Below are positions 8,101-15,765 of a stretch of 28,127 nucleotides of DNA, piece by piece (positions within the stretch are counted from its first letter, which is position 1; each line of letters starts with the position of its first letter). Position numbers and translations under genes: made by a program. The notes beneath the pieces are model-generated. The model ran no database searches. It worked only from the letters and a program-made list of their open reading frames with translations, and was not told the DNA's origin. Location: the NCBI GenBank assembly GCA_002421645.1, contig DIST01000061.1:1-28127 (forward strand). Direction: 5' to 3'. Origin of the DNA: Flavobacterium sp. UBA6203. GTDB taxonomy: Bacteria > Bacteroidota > Bacteroidia > Flavobacteriales > Flavobacteriaceae.

Positions 8101-8105
8101 TTTTG

Positions 8106-8113
8106 TATATTTG
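8106..8113 (+). promoter_or_regulatory. Bacteroidota -7 promoter box
   Basis: TATATTTG is a perfect TAnnTTTG, 46 bp before the ATG at 8160. A TTG at 8078-8080 could be the -33 element, with spacing slightly longer than usual. The transcribed leader is about 40 bases. Confidence 0.55.
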
Positions 8114-8159
8114 CATCGGTAATTTCAGATGGGTGACAGACGCTGAGAAATAACAATTC

Positions 8160-8807
8160 ATGATAAAAAAAAGGTCGTATTTTACAGGATTGACACTCCT
8201 AGTATTAATGGTTTCTTCAGGTTTTATAACCTTTAAGAAAGAAAAGTTAGAAGGGTTCCATTTGTCGAACTATGAGGGTATTAAGTACCATGTTCCAAAT
8301 GAATATGAGAACGAAGAAGTAATTATTCCAGTTAAAGTGCCAAATGTTGGTAAATCATTTTCTGGTTTTGCTCAAAAAATGGCTTACAAAGAGTCAAGAG
8401 GTATGTTACATTTAGTGAATCCATACGGATACATGGGTAAATACCAATTCGGGAGAAGTACACTACGCACTGTGGGTATTTATGATTTTCAAGAATTTTT
8501 GCGTAACGCTGAATGGCAAGATGAAGCTTTTAAAGCTTTAATCGCTAGAAACAAGTGGGAATTACGTAAAGAAATTCAAAAATATTCTGGTAGAGTAATA
8601 AATGGTGTAGAAATTACAGAATCAGGTTTGATTGCGGCAGCGCATTTAGGCGGAGCGGGTTCGGTAAAAAAATATTTAAGAAGTAATGGACGTAATGGTT
8701 TTAAAGATGGTTTTGGAACTTCGTTATCAAGCTACATCAGAAAATTTTCAAATTACAATATTTCGCACATTGAAGCAGATGCAAATGCTAAAGTAGATTT
8801 AGAGTAA
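8160..8807 (+). CDS. Exported lysozyme-fold protein (putative peptidoglycan transglycosylase)
   Basis: The 215-residue protein begins with a signal peptide or anchor (YFTGLTLLVLMVSSGFITF). The middle holds AYKESRGMLHLVNPYGYMGKYQF: Glu78 in ESRG is where lytic transglycosylases of the SLT/goose-lysozyme group carry the catalytic glutamate, and GYMGKYQF matches their G-YQF motif. A later segment, ESGLIAAAHLGGAGSVKKYL, matches the family's AAHLGG helix. I infer a periplasmic peptidoglycan-cleaving role. No LysM or other binding domain is present. It has its own promoter and reads into the 3' end of the convergent methyltransferase gene, with only 2 bp between stop codons. Its terminator is inside that gene. 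Confidence 0.75.
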   Translation: MIKKRSYFTGLTLLVLMVSSGFITFKKEKLEGFHLSNYEGIKYHVPNEYENEEVIIPVKVPNVGKSFSGFAQKMAYKESRGMLHLVNPYGYMGKYQFGRSTLRTVGIYDFQEFLRNAEWQDEAFKALIARNKWELRKEIQKYSGRVINGVEITESGLIAAAHLGGAGSVKKYLRSNGRNGFKDGFGTSLSSYIRKFSNYNISHIEADANAKVDLE

Positions 8808-8809
8808 TT

Positions 8810-9544
8810 TTACATTTTGTGAATAATAAAAATACAAGGTCGATTATGTAAATCGGCCTTTTCTTTTTTCCATTCGTTAACCGTTTTGGTTTTTATGAAT
8901 TCTGTTGGTAACGTAATATCGCATGCCACACATAAAAGAGTACTAGGTTGTAGAATTTGCAACAAATCTTCCATCAATTTATTATTGCGATAAGGTGTTT
9001 CAATAAACAATTGCGATTGATTTTTATCTTGCGACAAACGTTCGAAATTTTTCAACGCTTGTTTTTTATCGTTTTTATCGATAGGCAAATAACCATTAAA
9101 AGCAAAACTTTGTCCATTCATTCCACTCGCCATCAAAGCTAATAAAATAGAACTTGGTCCTACTAACGGAACTACTTGAATTCCTTTTTCATGAGCCAAT
9201 TTCACAATAACAGCACCGGGGTCAGCTACTCCAGGACAACCGGATTCACTCATTAATCCAATGTTTTCACCTCTTAATAATGGTTGGATGAATTCATTGT
9301 GTTCAGCAAAATCGGTATGTTTATTTAAAACTGAAATCTTTAAATCGGGTTGTTTTTTCTCGGGATGAATGCTTTTGATGAATTTTCGAGCAGTTTTCTC
9401 GTTTTCAACAATATAATAATCTACGAAATCAATGGTTCTCTTTATAGTTTGAGGCAAAACATCTTCAGGAACTACCGTAGTTTCTCCAGGATTGGAAAGT
9501 GTAATAGGAATTAAATACAGTTTGCCTAAAGTGTTTGATTTCAT
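8810..9544 (-). CDS. RsmI-related SAM-dependent methyltransferase (tetrapyrrole methylase fold)
   Basis: RsmI 2'-O-methylates C1402 of 16S rRNA. This 244-residue protein shares its order of motifs: GKLYLIPITLSN at the N-terminus, VENEKTARKFI, IGLMSESGCPGVADPGAVIV (around 100-120, the SAM-binding loop), VVPLVGPSSILLALMASG, and FAFNGYLP. The motifs differ from classical RsmI (GLVSDAGTP becomes LMSESGCPG; GN after P is absent), so it belongs to a sister subfamily whose target is not certain. The ATG at 9544 is chosen over an upstream in-frame start at 9580, which would overlap the phosphatase gene and adds residues with no family match. It is the last gene of the dnaA operon, 4 bp behind the phosphatase. 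Confidence 0.82.
   Translation of the reverse strand: MKSNTLGKLYLIPITLSNPGETTVVPEDVLPQTIKRTIDFVDYYIVENEKTARKFIKSIHPEKKQPDLKISVLNKHTDFAEHNEFIQPLLRGENIGLMSESGCPGVADPGAVIVKLAHEKGIQVVPLVGPSSILLALMASGMNGQSFAFNGYLPIDKNDKKQALKNFERLSQDKNQSQLFIETPYRNNKLMEDLLQILQPSTLLCVACDITLPTEFIKTKTVNEWKKEKADLHNRPCIFIIHKM
8836..8870 (+). terminator. Terminator for the lysozyme-fold gene, inside the convergent methyltransferase gene
   Basis: A perfect 10-bp stem (8836-8845 AAGGTCGATT / 8851-8860 AATCGGCCTT, one G-T pair) with a 5-base loop is followed by a T-rich run to 8870. It lies within the last codons of the opposing gene. Confidence 0.75.
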
Positions 9545-9548
9545 GATA

Positions 9549-10004
9549 TTATTGCTTAAGTTTTCTTGCGATTTCCTCACAAGCTTGGTCTAACATGTCA
9601 AAAACGTTTTCAAATCCGTCTTGACCACCGTAATACGGGTCGGGAACATCGACGTTTTCATTTGGAAAAATTTCGTTTAGAATCAGCTTGACTTTTGATT
9701 TTGCTTCTTCATTTGGAGCTAAAGCCAAAACATCTTTGTAATTAGAATTATCCATTACAAAAATATGGTCAAAAATATCAAAATCACTTTTTTTGAATTG
9801 TCTTGCTCTTTGGTTGGTGATGTCTAAACCTCTATTTTTTGCAGTTGAAATCGAACGTTTATCAGGTAATTCGCCTGCGTGCCAACCTCCAGTCCCTGCT
9901 GAATCTACAATAAAATCTTCAGAAAGTTTAGAGCGCATAATACCTTCTGCCAAAGGAGAACGGCAAATATTTCCTAAGCAAACCATTAAGATTTTAGAAG
10001 CCAT
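9549..10004 (-). CDS. Low-molecular-weight protein tyrosine phosphatase
   Basis: The enzyme removes phosphate from tyrosine (sometimes arginine) residues in the cytoplasm. The P-loop CLGNICRS is complete, with nucleophile Cys9 and Arg15 (CX5R), and the general acid is Asp122 in VPDPYYGG. The 151-residue length is standard. In exopolysaccharide clusters such phosphatases pair with a tyrosine kinase, but no kinase is here. Instead the gene lies 3 bp downstream of dnaA and 4 bp upstream of the methyltransferase gene, so it is co-transcribed with the replication initiator. Arginine phosphatase activity (YwlE-like) cannot be excluded from sequence. Confidence 0.94.
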   Translation of the reverse strand: MASKILMVCLGNICRSPLAEGIMRSKLSEDFIVDSAGTGGWHAGELPDKRSISTAKNRGLDITNQRARQFKKSDFDIFDHIFVMDNSNYKDVLALAPNEEAKSKVKLILNEIFPNENVDVPDPYYGGQDGFENVFDMLDQACEEIARKLKQ

Positions 10005-10007
10005 GAA

Positions 10008-11435
10008 TTATAGCGATAATTTCTTGTTGATATCGTCAACGAATTTACGGAATTGTTTGTCAGTAGTCACTAAGTTGTCAACTGTTTTACAAGCATGAAG
10101 AACTGTTGCGTGGTCTCTATCTCCAATTTGCGAACCAATGTTTGCCAAAGAAGCTTTCGTGAATTTCTTAGCAAAGAACATCGCTAACTGTCTCGCTTGT
10201 ACAACGTGACGTTTTCTAGTTTTCGATTGTAACGTTTCAACATCCAATTGGAAATAATCCGAAACAATTTTCTGGATATAATCAATTGAAATTTCACGTT
10301 TTACGTTTTTAACGAATTTCTCAACTACTTGCTTAGCTAAATCAATAGTAACTTCACGTTTATTGAAAGAAGATTGAGCAATCAAAGAAATGATAGCGCC
10401 TTCTAATTCACGAACGTTAGATTTAATATTTTTAGCAACGTATTCGATAATTTCTTCTGGCATTTCTACTCCATCACGGAATAAAATGTTTTTCAAAATT
10501 GAAATACGCGTTTCGTAGTCAGGTTGGTGTAATTCTGCTGATAATCCCCATTTGAAACGAGATAGTAAGCGTTGCTCAATATCTTGCATGTCAACTGGTG
10601 CTTTGTCAGAAGTTAGAATTACTTGTTTTCCGTTTTGGTGTAAGTGGTTGAAGATGTGGAAAAATACATCTTGCGTTCCTGATTTACCAGATAAGAATTG
10701 AACGTCGTCAATAATCAAAACATCAATTAATTGATAGAAGTGAATAAAGTCGTTACGAGTATTTTTCTTAACCGAATCAATATATTGTTGTGTGAATATT
10801 TCAGCGGAAATATACAGCACGGTTTTTTCTGGATATTTGTCTTTTATTTCAACTCCAATAGCGTGCGCTAAATGCGTTTTTCCTAATCCAACACCACCAA
10901 AAATCAATAATGGATTGAATGAGGTTCCACCAGGTTTGTTAGCAACCGCCATACCTGCACTTCTTGCTAAACGGTTCGAATCTCCTTCAAGGAAATTATC
11001 AAAACTGTAATTAGCATTTAATTGCGATTCGATTTTTAAATTACGAATTCCAGGAATGATAAACGGGTTTTTAAGTTCTGGATTTTTGTTCACAATTGGC
11101 ACATCTACTTCCTGAGGTTTTACCGCGGTTCTATTATAACTCGGAATTTGCTCTGTAAATGGAAGTTTATTGCCATAAGTGTTTTCCATTTTAATTTTAT
11201 ACAATAACTTTGCACCTGGTCCTAACTCTTTAGTCAAGGCAACTTTTAATAATTTAACATAGTGCTCTTCTAGCCATTCGTAGAAGAATTTACTAGGTAC
11301 TTGAATTGACAATGCATTGTCGTTTAGTTCAACTGACTGAATAGGTTCAAACCAAGTTTTATAAGCTTGATCTTGAATATTGTCTTTTATGAAAGACAGA
11401 CAGTTGTTCCATACCGATTGCGCAGTTTTTGTCAT
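10008..11435 (-). CDS. dnaA: Chromosomal replication initiator protein
   Basis: DnaA binds origin boxes as an ATP-dependent oligomer and opens the origin. All four domains are seen in the 475 residues. The N-terminal helicase-loading domain covers about 1-80 (VWNNCLSFIKDNI, TWFEPIQ). A linker follows to about 140. The AAA+ domain has Walker A GGVGLGKT (180-187) and Walker B DVLIIDDVQF (238-247), with the sensor region RLLSRFKWGLSAELHQPDYETR. The C-terminal DNA-binding helix-turn-helix ends with the signature GDRDHATVLHACKTV (around 445-460). ATG 11435 is the natural start. It leads a three-gene operon. The 203-bp upstream region is AT-rich but holds no convincing box cluster. Confidence 0.97.
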   Translation of the reverse strand: MTKTAQSVWNNCLSFIKDNIQDQAYKTWFEPIQSVELNDNALSIQVPSKFFYEWLEEHYVKLLKVALTKELGPGAKLLYKIKMENTYGNKLPFTEQIPSYNRTAVKPQEVDVPIVNKNPELKNPFIIPGIRNLKIESQLNANYSFDNFLEGDSNRLARSAGMAVANKPGGTSFNPLLIFGGVGLGKTHLAHAIGVEIKDKYPEKTVLYISAEIFTQQYIDSVKKNTRNDFIHFYQLIDVLIIDDVQFLSGKSGTQDVFFHIFNHLHQNGKQVILTSDKAPVDMQDIEQRLLSRFKWGLSAELHQPDYETRISILKNILFRDGVEMPEEIIEYVAKNIKSNVRELEGAIISLIAQSSFNKREVTIDLAKQVVEKFVKNVKREISIDYIQKIVSDYFQLDVETLQSKTRKRHVVQARQLAMFFAKKFTKASLANIGSQIGDRDHATVLHACKTVDNLVTTDKQFRKFVDDINKKLSL

Positions 11436-11638
11436 AAATTCAATTAATTATTACTAGTTATTTTTTATTTTGTAATAGGTTACAAAAGTGAACGGAACGG
11501 AAATTCAGTTCGGATGATTTGGGTTAGCAAATATGTGAACAAAATATTGTAAAAAAAAATTTTTTACTATTGATTTAATAAAAAAAATTTTGTAGTGAAA
11601 ATTATGTTTTTTTAAGATTGTATTAATATTATTTTAAC
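11436..11638. other. Divergent AT-rich region upstream of dnaA
   Basis: This gap must hold the promoters of dnaA and the thioesterase gene. It contains one near DnaA-box TGTGAACAA (11534-11542, two mismatches from consensus on the minus strand) and a very AT-rich tract at 11541-11638. I see no cluster of boxes, so I do not call an origin. No perfect TAnnTTTG box was found for either gene. Confidence 0.4.
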
Positions 11639-12049
11639 ATGAGAGAATATGTTTATCAAGTCCGAGTACGTTATGCGGAAACAGACCAAATGGGAGTCGT
11701 TTATCACGGAAATTATGCGCAGTATTTTGAAATGGGACGCGTGGAATGGTTAAGAAACTTGGGGGTTTCATATAAATGGATGGAGGAAAATGGTGTTATG
11801 CTTCCTGTGGTTTCATTAACAATGAATTACAAAAAACCAGCACGTTATGATGACTTGTTAACTGTTAAGACAATATTAAAAAGTCAGACTTCAGTAAAGA
11901 TAGAGTTTGACTATGAAATCTATAATGAAGCAAATGAGTTATTAACAACGGGTTATTCCATGTTAGTTTTTGTAGATATGAAAACGGGGCGTCCAATTTT
12001 GCCACCAAGTTATGTTTCTGAGAAGATAAATTCGTTTCTTGAAGTTTAA
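11639..12049 (+). CDS. ybgC: YbgC/4HBT-type acyl-CoA thioesterase
   Basis: Hot-dog fold thioesterases hydrolyse acyl-CoA or acyl-ACP thioesters. The 136-residue protein shows the family signature RYAETDQMGVVYHGNYAQYF, with the catalytic Asp16 and the HGNY helix, then GRVEWLRNLGVSY and the strand TGYSMLVFVDMKTGRP. The length is standard. In Proteobacteria YbgC is linked to tol-pal, but here it stands alone between dnaA (divergent) and yigZ (convergent), so its substrate is open. Its last 4 bases overlap the end of yigZ. Confidence 0.9.
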   Translation: MREYVYQVRVRYAETDQMGVVYHGNYAQYFEMGRVEWLRNLGVSYKWMEENGVMLPVVSLTMNYKKPARYDDLLTVKTILKSQTSVKIEFDYEIYNEANELLTTGYSMLVFVDMKTGRPILPPSYVSEKINSFLEV

Positions 12050-12660
12050 ATTTCGATTAGTTTTATTTCGTATAAATTTTCAAAAGTGTCCAATAAGTTT
12101 TGGACATTTTTTTTTCGGATTGAAATTTCGATTTCGCAATCCATTTCCATTTTTTGAGAAACGATTTGTAGATTTTTTTCTTTGATTATGCGCATCACTT
12201 TATTCATATTGGCATACCCAAAAGAAATAATAAAATGTTTGTCAATAGTTCGTTCTACAATTTCAGAATTTTCCAATGCCATTTGGGCTGCAATCTTGTA
12301 AGCAGAAATTAATCCACCAACTCCTAGTTTTACGCCTCCAAAATAGCGAACTACTACTACCAACAAATTCGTAACTTCAAATGACTGAATTTGGCCGTAA
12401 ATAGGCATTCCGGCACTATTATTCGGTTCTCCGTCGTCATTTGCTCGATACTGAATTTTTTCTGTACCAATTTGATAGGCATAACACCAATGACGAGCCG
12501 AAAAATGCTCTTTTCGCAAGCGCTCTAAAATTTCTTTGATTTCTTCTTCGGTAGTTACAGGAAAAGCGTAGCCAAAGAATTTGCTGTTCTTTTCTTTGTA
12601 TAATACTTCTTCTGAAGCTGCTGCAATAGTTTTATACGTGTCTTTTTCTGGAAAATCCAT
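12046..12660 (-). CDS. yigZ: YigZ/IMPACT family protein (UPF0029)
   Basis: Members of this family have an N-terminal UPF0029 domain with the fold of ribosomal S5 domain 2 and a C-terminal ferredoxin-like domain. The molecular role in bacteria is unsettled. The 204-residue protein shows the signature segments KNSKFFGYAFPV, HWCYAYQIG, RANDDGEPNNSAGMPI and VRYFGGVKLGVGGL (the strongest diagnostic). The gene is 1 bp behind the transporter gene and is the last of the ribD operon. Its 3' end overlaps the convergent thioesterase gene by 4 bp and also contains that gene's terminator. Confidence 0.93.
   Translation of the reverse strand: MDFPEKDTYKTIAAASEEVLYKEKNSKFFGYAFPVTTEEEIKEILERLRKEHFSARHWCYAYQIGTEKIQYRANDDGEPNNSAGMPIYGQIQSFEVTNLLVVVVRYFGGVKLGVGGLISAYKIAAQMALENSEIVERTIDKHFIISFGYANMNKVMRIIKEKNLQIVSQKMEMDCEIEISIRKKNVQNLLDTFENLYEIKLIEI
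12082..12114 (+). terminator. Terminator for ybgC, inside the convergent yigZ gene
   Basis: The stem TGTCCAA (12087-12093) / TTGGACA (12100-12106) is extended by an A run before and a run of eight T residues after. It lies in the last codons of yigZ. Confidence 0.8.
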
Positions 12661-12661
12661 T

Positions 12662-13522
12662 TTAATAGGTAACTAAAAATAAGGCAAATAATGCTAATCC
12701 TATTCCGAAAGCATTGCGAATAGAAATTCTTTCTTTAAAGAAAAGGATCCCTGCAAAGGTAGAAACAATTACGATAGCAATATTGTGAATCGTAAATAAA
12801 GTAGCACTTTCAAATGCTTTTGCTTCTAACATTTTGACTAAAAAGTACAATGAAAAATAATTAGGTAAACCCAATGCAATGCCGCCTAAAATATTTCTTC
12901 CTGAAAATTGAATTTTTCCTCTAAGGATTAGAAATACTATCGTTAGTATTCCCACACTAAAAGCACAGAAAAAAGTAACAGACGAAAATAAACCAATTTT
13001 ATTTGAAGGAACATGAAACGTTTGTAAGTATTTTAAACTCGCATCAATAGTTCCAGCACCAAAGAAAACTAAAATAGGGTAGAGTAGGTTGGAAGCTTGT
13101 TGTACTTCTCCAGTTTCTTTTTTTGAAGTAAAATATACTGCCACTAAGGCTAATAGAATTCCAATAATCTTAATAAAGCCAAGTTGTTCGTTGTATAAAA
13201 TAACACCTAATGTAATAGGAATTATTACCGACATTTTAGAAGCCACCGAAGCCACCGAAAGTCCGTTTCGTTGCGAAGTTAATGTGGTAGCATAAAAAGT
13301 AGAGATAAAAACAAAACCTAAAAGAATACTTCCTTTAAACCAATCTTCGTTGATAATTTCAGTTGGTACAATACTCGAATCTAAAAAGAAAAGCCCCACC
13401 AAAAACGCAATAAAATAATTTACCACTAAAGCTTGTAAGGCATCAATATTGAATTTGGCGAATAGTTTAATTATAACAAAAAGTACGGCATTAAATAAAA
13501 TGCTCAGCAGTAAATAAATCAC
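12662..13522 (-). CDS. EamA/DMT superfamily transporter
   Basis: The 286-residue protein is almost entirely hydrophobic with about ten membrane helices in two repeated halves, as in EamA permeases (metabolite or amino-acid exporters). Typical pieces are GFVFISTFYATTLTSQRNGLS, IIPITLGVILYNEQLGFIKIIGILLALVAVYF at the end of half one, and the matching FAGILFFKERISIRNAFGIGLALFALFLV at the end of half two. The start is GTG at 13522, 6 bp after the HAD gene stop. The substrate is unknown. Co-transcription with ribD raises a flavin-related cargo as a guess only. Confidence 0.85.
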   Translation of the reverse strand: MIYLLLSILFNAVLFVIIKLFAKFNIDALQALVVNYFIAFLVGLFFLDSSIVPTEIINEDWFKGSILLGFVFISTFYATTLTSQRNGLSVASVASKMSVIIPITLGVILYNEQLGFIKIIGILLALVAVYFTSKKETGEVQQASNLLYPILVFFGAGTIDASLKYLQTFHVPSNKIGLFSSVTFFCAFSVGILTIVFLILRGKIQFSGRNILGGIALGLPNYFSLYFLVKMLEAKAFESATLFTIHNIAIVIVSTFAGILFFKERISIRNAFGIGLALFALFLVTY

Positions 13523-13528
13523 AATGGT

Positions 13529-14131
13529 TTAAATTATTTTTTTATCGAATAGTTGGGTGATATCTTCAATTCCAGGTTGGATGTTCCAAATTTTAAAGCC
13601 TAGTTTTTCTGCAATATCTGTGTTTTCTTTTTTGTCATCGATGAATAATGTTTTTTTTGGGTTTAAATTATGATTGTTAATAACGTATTTGAACGCATTT
13701 TCATCAGGTTTTCTTAAGCCAATTTCATAAGAGAAATATACTTTTTCAAAGCAACTATAAAAATCTCTTGCGAAAGTTTGACCTTCAACATGTTCAAATT
13801 TTTCAATATGAGTATGATCGGTATTGCTTAAAAGAAATAAACGGTATTTTGAAGAAATCATTTGTAAAAATTCCAATCGATATAGAGGGAAATCGCCCAA
13901 AATAGAATTCCAAGCGGCTCTAATTTCAAGTAAATCTGCATTTGGAAGATGCTTTTGAAAACCTTGCATGAATTCGAGTTCGTCAATTTTCCCAATTTCG
14001 TATCGTTTATTCAAAGCATCCAAATCGTCATGCCAAGCGGTTAAACCGAGTTTTTTAAATTCTGTTTCAATAGCTTGTTTATTTAAATCAATAAAAACAT
14101 CGCCAAAATCAAAAATAATCGCCTCAATCAT
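13529..14131 (-). CDS. HAD-superfamily phosphatase, YihX-like
   Basis: This is a cytoplasmic phosphatase candidate of 200 residues. The ATG at 14131 is chosen because the HAD motif I follows directly: MIEAIIFDFGDVFIDLN, with nucleophile Asp8. The second Asp of the classical DxD is Gly10, as in YihX-type enzymes (DLGNV), so this is not damage. Motif II is LLSNTDHTH, motif III lysine is in GLRKPDENAFKYV, and motif IV is LFIDDKKENTDIAEKLG; all are present. An alpha-helical cap lies between motifs I and II. The gene overlaps the end of ribD by 8 bp, implying translational coupling. Riboflavin synthesis needs a phosphatase right after RibD, which makes this gene a candidate for that step. Confidence 0.88.
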   Translation of the reverse strand: MIEAIIFDFGDVFIDLNKQAIETEFKKLGLTAWHDDLDALNKRYEIGKIDELEFMQGFQKHLPNADLLEIRAAWNSILGDFPLYRLEFLQMISSKYRLFLLSNTDHTHIEKFEHVEGQTFARDFYSCFEKVYFSYEIGLRKPDENAFKYVINNHNLNPKKTLFIDDKKENTDIAEKLGFKIWNIQPGIEDITQLFDKKII

Positions 14132-15167
14132 AATTCTTGAAAATTTTAAGTTCATCATTCATTATGTCAAAACCAGCAACCGAATTTCCGGAAAAGGCAG
14201 GGGCTAATGTGCCGTTTTGAAATGTTGTTTGTCCAATAAAAACTCGTGCTTCATCCCATAAATTCATCTCAATAAAAGATTGCAACGTTTTAGAACCACC
14301 TTCAATAATTACAGATTGTATGTCGTTTTGATATAAAATAGTACAAATTGAAGGAATCAGGTTAATATCAAAGATAGCATTTTCATAGATACAATTTTCA
14401 GTTGAAATGAAATTTTCGCTTTCCGTAATAAAAATTGTTTTTTGGGAATCATTCTTAACATGATACTTTTCAGAAATTTTTCCTGATTTATCCAACACAA
14501 TTCGAATTGGATTGTTTCCTGAAAAATCACGTGCATCCAATTTTGGATTATCGTCTAAAACAGTATTTGTTCCTACTAAAATAGCTTGTTCTTCAGAACG
14601 CCATTTGTGAACCAATTGTCTTGAGTATTGATTCGTAATCCAAACAGGATTTTTTTCTTCTCTCGAAATCGGAGCAATAAAACCATCAGCAGTTTCCGCC
14701 CATTTCAAAATAATATAAGGTCTTTTCTTTTGATGAAAGGTGAAAAAACGTTTGTTGAGTTCGTTGCATTCGTCTTCTAAAATCCCAACGGTTACATTTT
14801 TACCACTTTCGACTAGTTTTTTAATGCCGTTCCCCGCCACTTTTGCAAAAGGGTCAACTGTTCCAATAACTACATTTGGAATTTCATTTGCAATGATTAA
14901 ATCGCAACATGGAGGCGTTTTCCCGAAGTGACTACACGGTTCTAAACTCACGTAAATTGTAGCTTCTTTCAATAACGACTTATCTTTTACTGAATTCACA
15001 GCATTGACTTCCGCATGAGGTTCGCCTGCTTTTTTGTGCCAACCTTCTCCGATAATTTTACCTTCGTGCACAATTACACTTCCCACCAACGGATTAGGAT
15101 ACGTGGTTCCCAAACCATTTTTGGCGAGTTCAATACAGCGTTTCATGTAAAATTCGTGTGTCGTCAT
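14124..15167 (-). CDS. ribD: Bifunctional riboflavin biosynthesis deaminase/reductase
   Basis: RibD deaminates 2,5-diamino-6-ribosylamino-pyrimidinone phosphate and then reduces the ribosyl side chain with NADPH. In the 347 residues the N-terminal deaminase domain carries the zinc site His51/Glu53 (EPHAEVNAV) and Cys78/Cys87 (SLEPCSHFGKTPPCCDLI). The reductase domain begins near 145 (RPYIILKWAETADGFIAP) and includes ILVGTNTVLDDNPKLDAR and IIEGGSKTLQSF. The start ATG at 15167 is only 4 bp from a perfect promoter box, so the mRNA may have almost no leader. It heads the operon ribD - HAD - EamA - yigZ. Confidence 0.96.
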   Translation of the reverse strand: MTTHEFYMKRCIELAKNGLGTTYPNPLVGSVIVHEGKIIGEGWHKKAGEPHAEVNAVNSVKDKSLLKEATIYVSLEPCSHFGKTPPCCDLIIANEIPNVVIGTVDPFAKVAGNGIKKLVESGKNVTVGILEDECNELNKRFFTFHQKKRPYIILKWAETADGFIAPISREEKNPVWITNQYSRQLVHKWRSEEQAILVGTNTVLDDNPKLDARDFSGNNPIRIVLDKSGKISEKYHVKNDSQKTIFITESENFISTENCIYENAIFDINLIPSICTILYQNDIQSVIIEGGSKTLQSFIEMNLWDEARVFIGQTTFQNGTLAPAFSGNSVAGFDIMNDELKIFKNYD

Positions 15168-15171
15168 AATA

Positions 15172-15179
15172 CAAAAGTA
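15172..15179 (-). promoter_or_regulatory. Bacteroidota -7 promoter box for the ribD operon
   Basis: The minus strand reads TACTTTTG, a perfect TAnnTTTG, 4 bp from the start codon. Transcription would begin at or next to the ATG. No FMN riboswitch fits in the space. Confidence 0.6.
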
Positions 15180-15247
15180 GTATTTTTAAATAGAATTAAT
15201 AATCGATTCTACCAATTTACGTACTTTTACCCAACAATAAAAATGCT

Positions 15248-15724
15248 ATGTTAATTAGAGAAATCCAACAAAAAGATAATGAGTCGATTGCTAAAGTAAT
15301 TCGTGATATTTTTCATGAATTAGATGCGCCAAAAGTAGGGACAGCTTATGCAGATCCCATTTTAGATACGTTATACGAAGTATATCAAGCACCACGTTCT
15401 GTATATTATGTTGTGGAAAAAGAGGGAATAGTAGTTGGAGGTTGCGGAGTTGCACCTCTAGAAAATACAGATGCAACTGTATGTGAATTGCAAAAAATGT
15501 ACTTTGCTCCTGAAATCAGAGGAACTGGTTATGCGGAAAAAATCATTGAAAAATGTTTAGAATATGCCAAAACACAAGGATTTGAAATCTGTTATTTAGA
15601 AACCTTATCTTTCATGACAACCGCTCAAAAATTATACAAACGAATAGGTTTTGAAAATATCGAGGGTCCAATGGGAAATACCGGTCATAACAGTTGTGAA
15701 GTTTGGATGACTAAGAATTTGTAG
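15248..15724 (+). CDS. GNAT family N-acetyltransferase
   Basis: The 158-residue protein has a standard GNAT fold: N-terminal strand and helix MLIREIQQKDNESIAKVIRDI, then VVGGCGVAPL, then the acetyl-CoA loop ELQKMYFAPEIRGTGYAEKII (around 82-102, RGTGYA is the R/QxxGxG/A motif), and CYLETLSFMTTAQKLYKRIGF as the last helix and strand. The substrate is unknown. An imperfect promoter box TACTTTTA is at 15222-15229. prmC follows after 41 bp, so the two may share a transcript. Confidence 0.88.
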   Translation: MLIREIQQKDNESIAKVIRDIFHELDAPKVGTAYADPILDTLYEVYQAPRSVYYVVEKEGIVVGGCGVAPLENTDATVCELQKMYFAPEIRGTGYAEKIIEKCLEYAKTQGFEICYLETLSFMTTAQKLYKRIGFENIEGPMGNTGHNSCEVWMTKNL

Positions 15725-15765
15725 AATTAAGATTTCAGTATTAAGAATTAAGACCAATTTAGCTT

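Noticed and set aside
8114..8159. Leader with GGGTGACAGACGCTGAGAAAT that recalls part of a TPP riboswitch
   Set aside because: Only the CTGAGA-like part fits; the pairing helices and the second conserved half are missing, and the downstream gene has no thiamine link.
9549..10004. Part of a capsule or exopolysaccharide phosphorylation cluster
   Set aside because: No tyrosine kinase, Wza or glycosyltransferase gene is near; the operon is with dnaA.
11436..11638. Replication origin upstream of dnaA
   Set aside because: AT-rich, but only one poor DnaA-box match; no cluster. The perfect TTATCCACA at 7343-7351 is isolated in coding DNA.
13529..14131. Inactive HAD protein because the second Asp of DxD is Gly
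   Set aside because: The DFG/DLG form is normal for the YihX-type subfamily, and the other motifs are complete.
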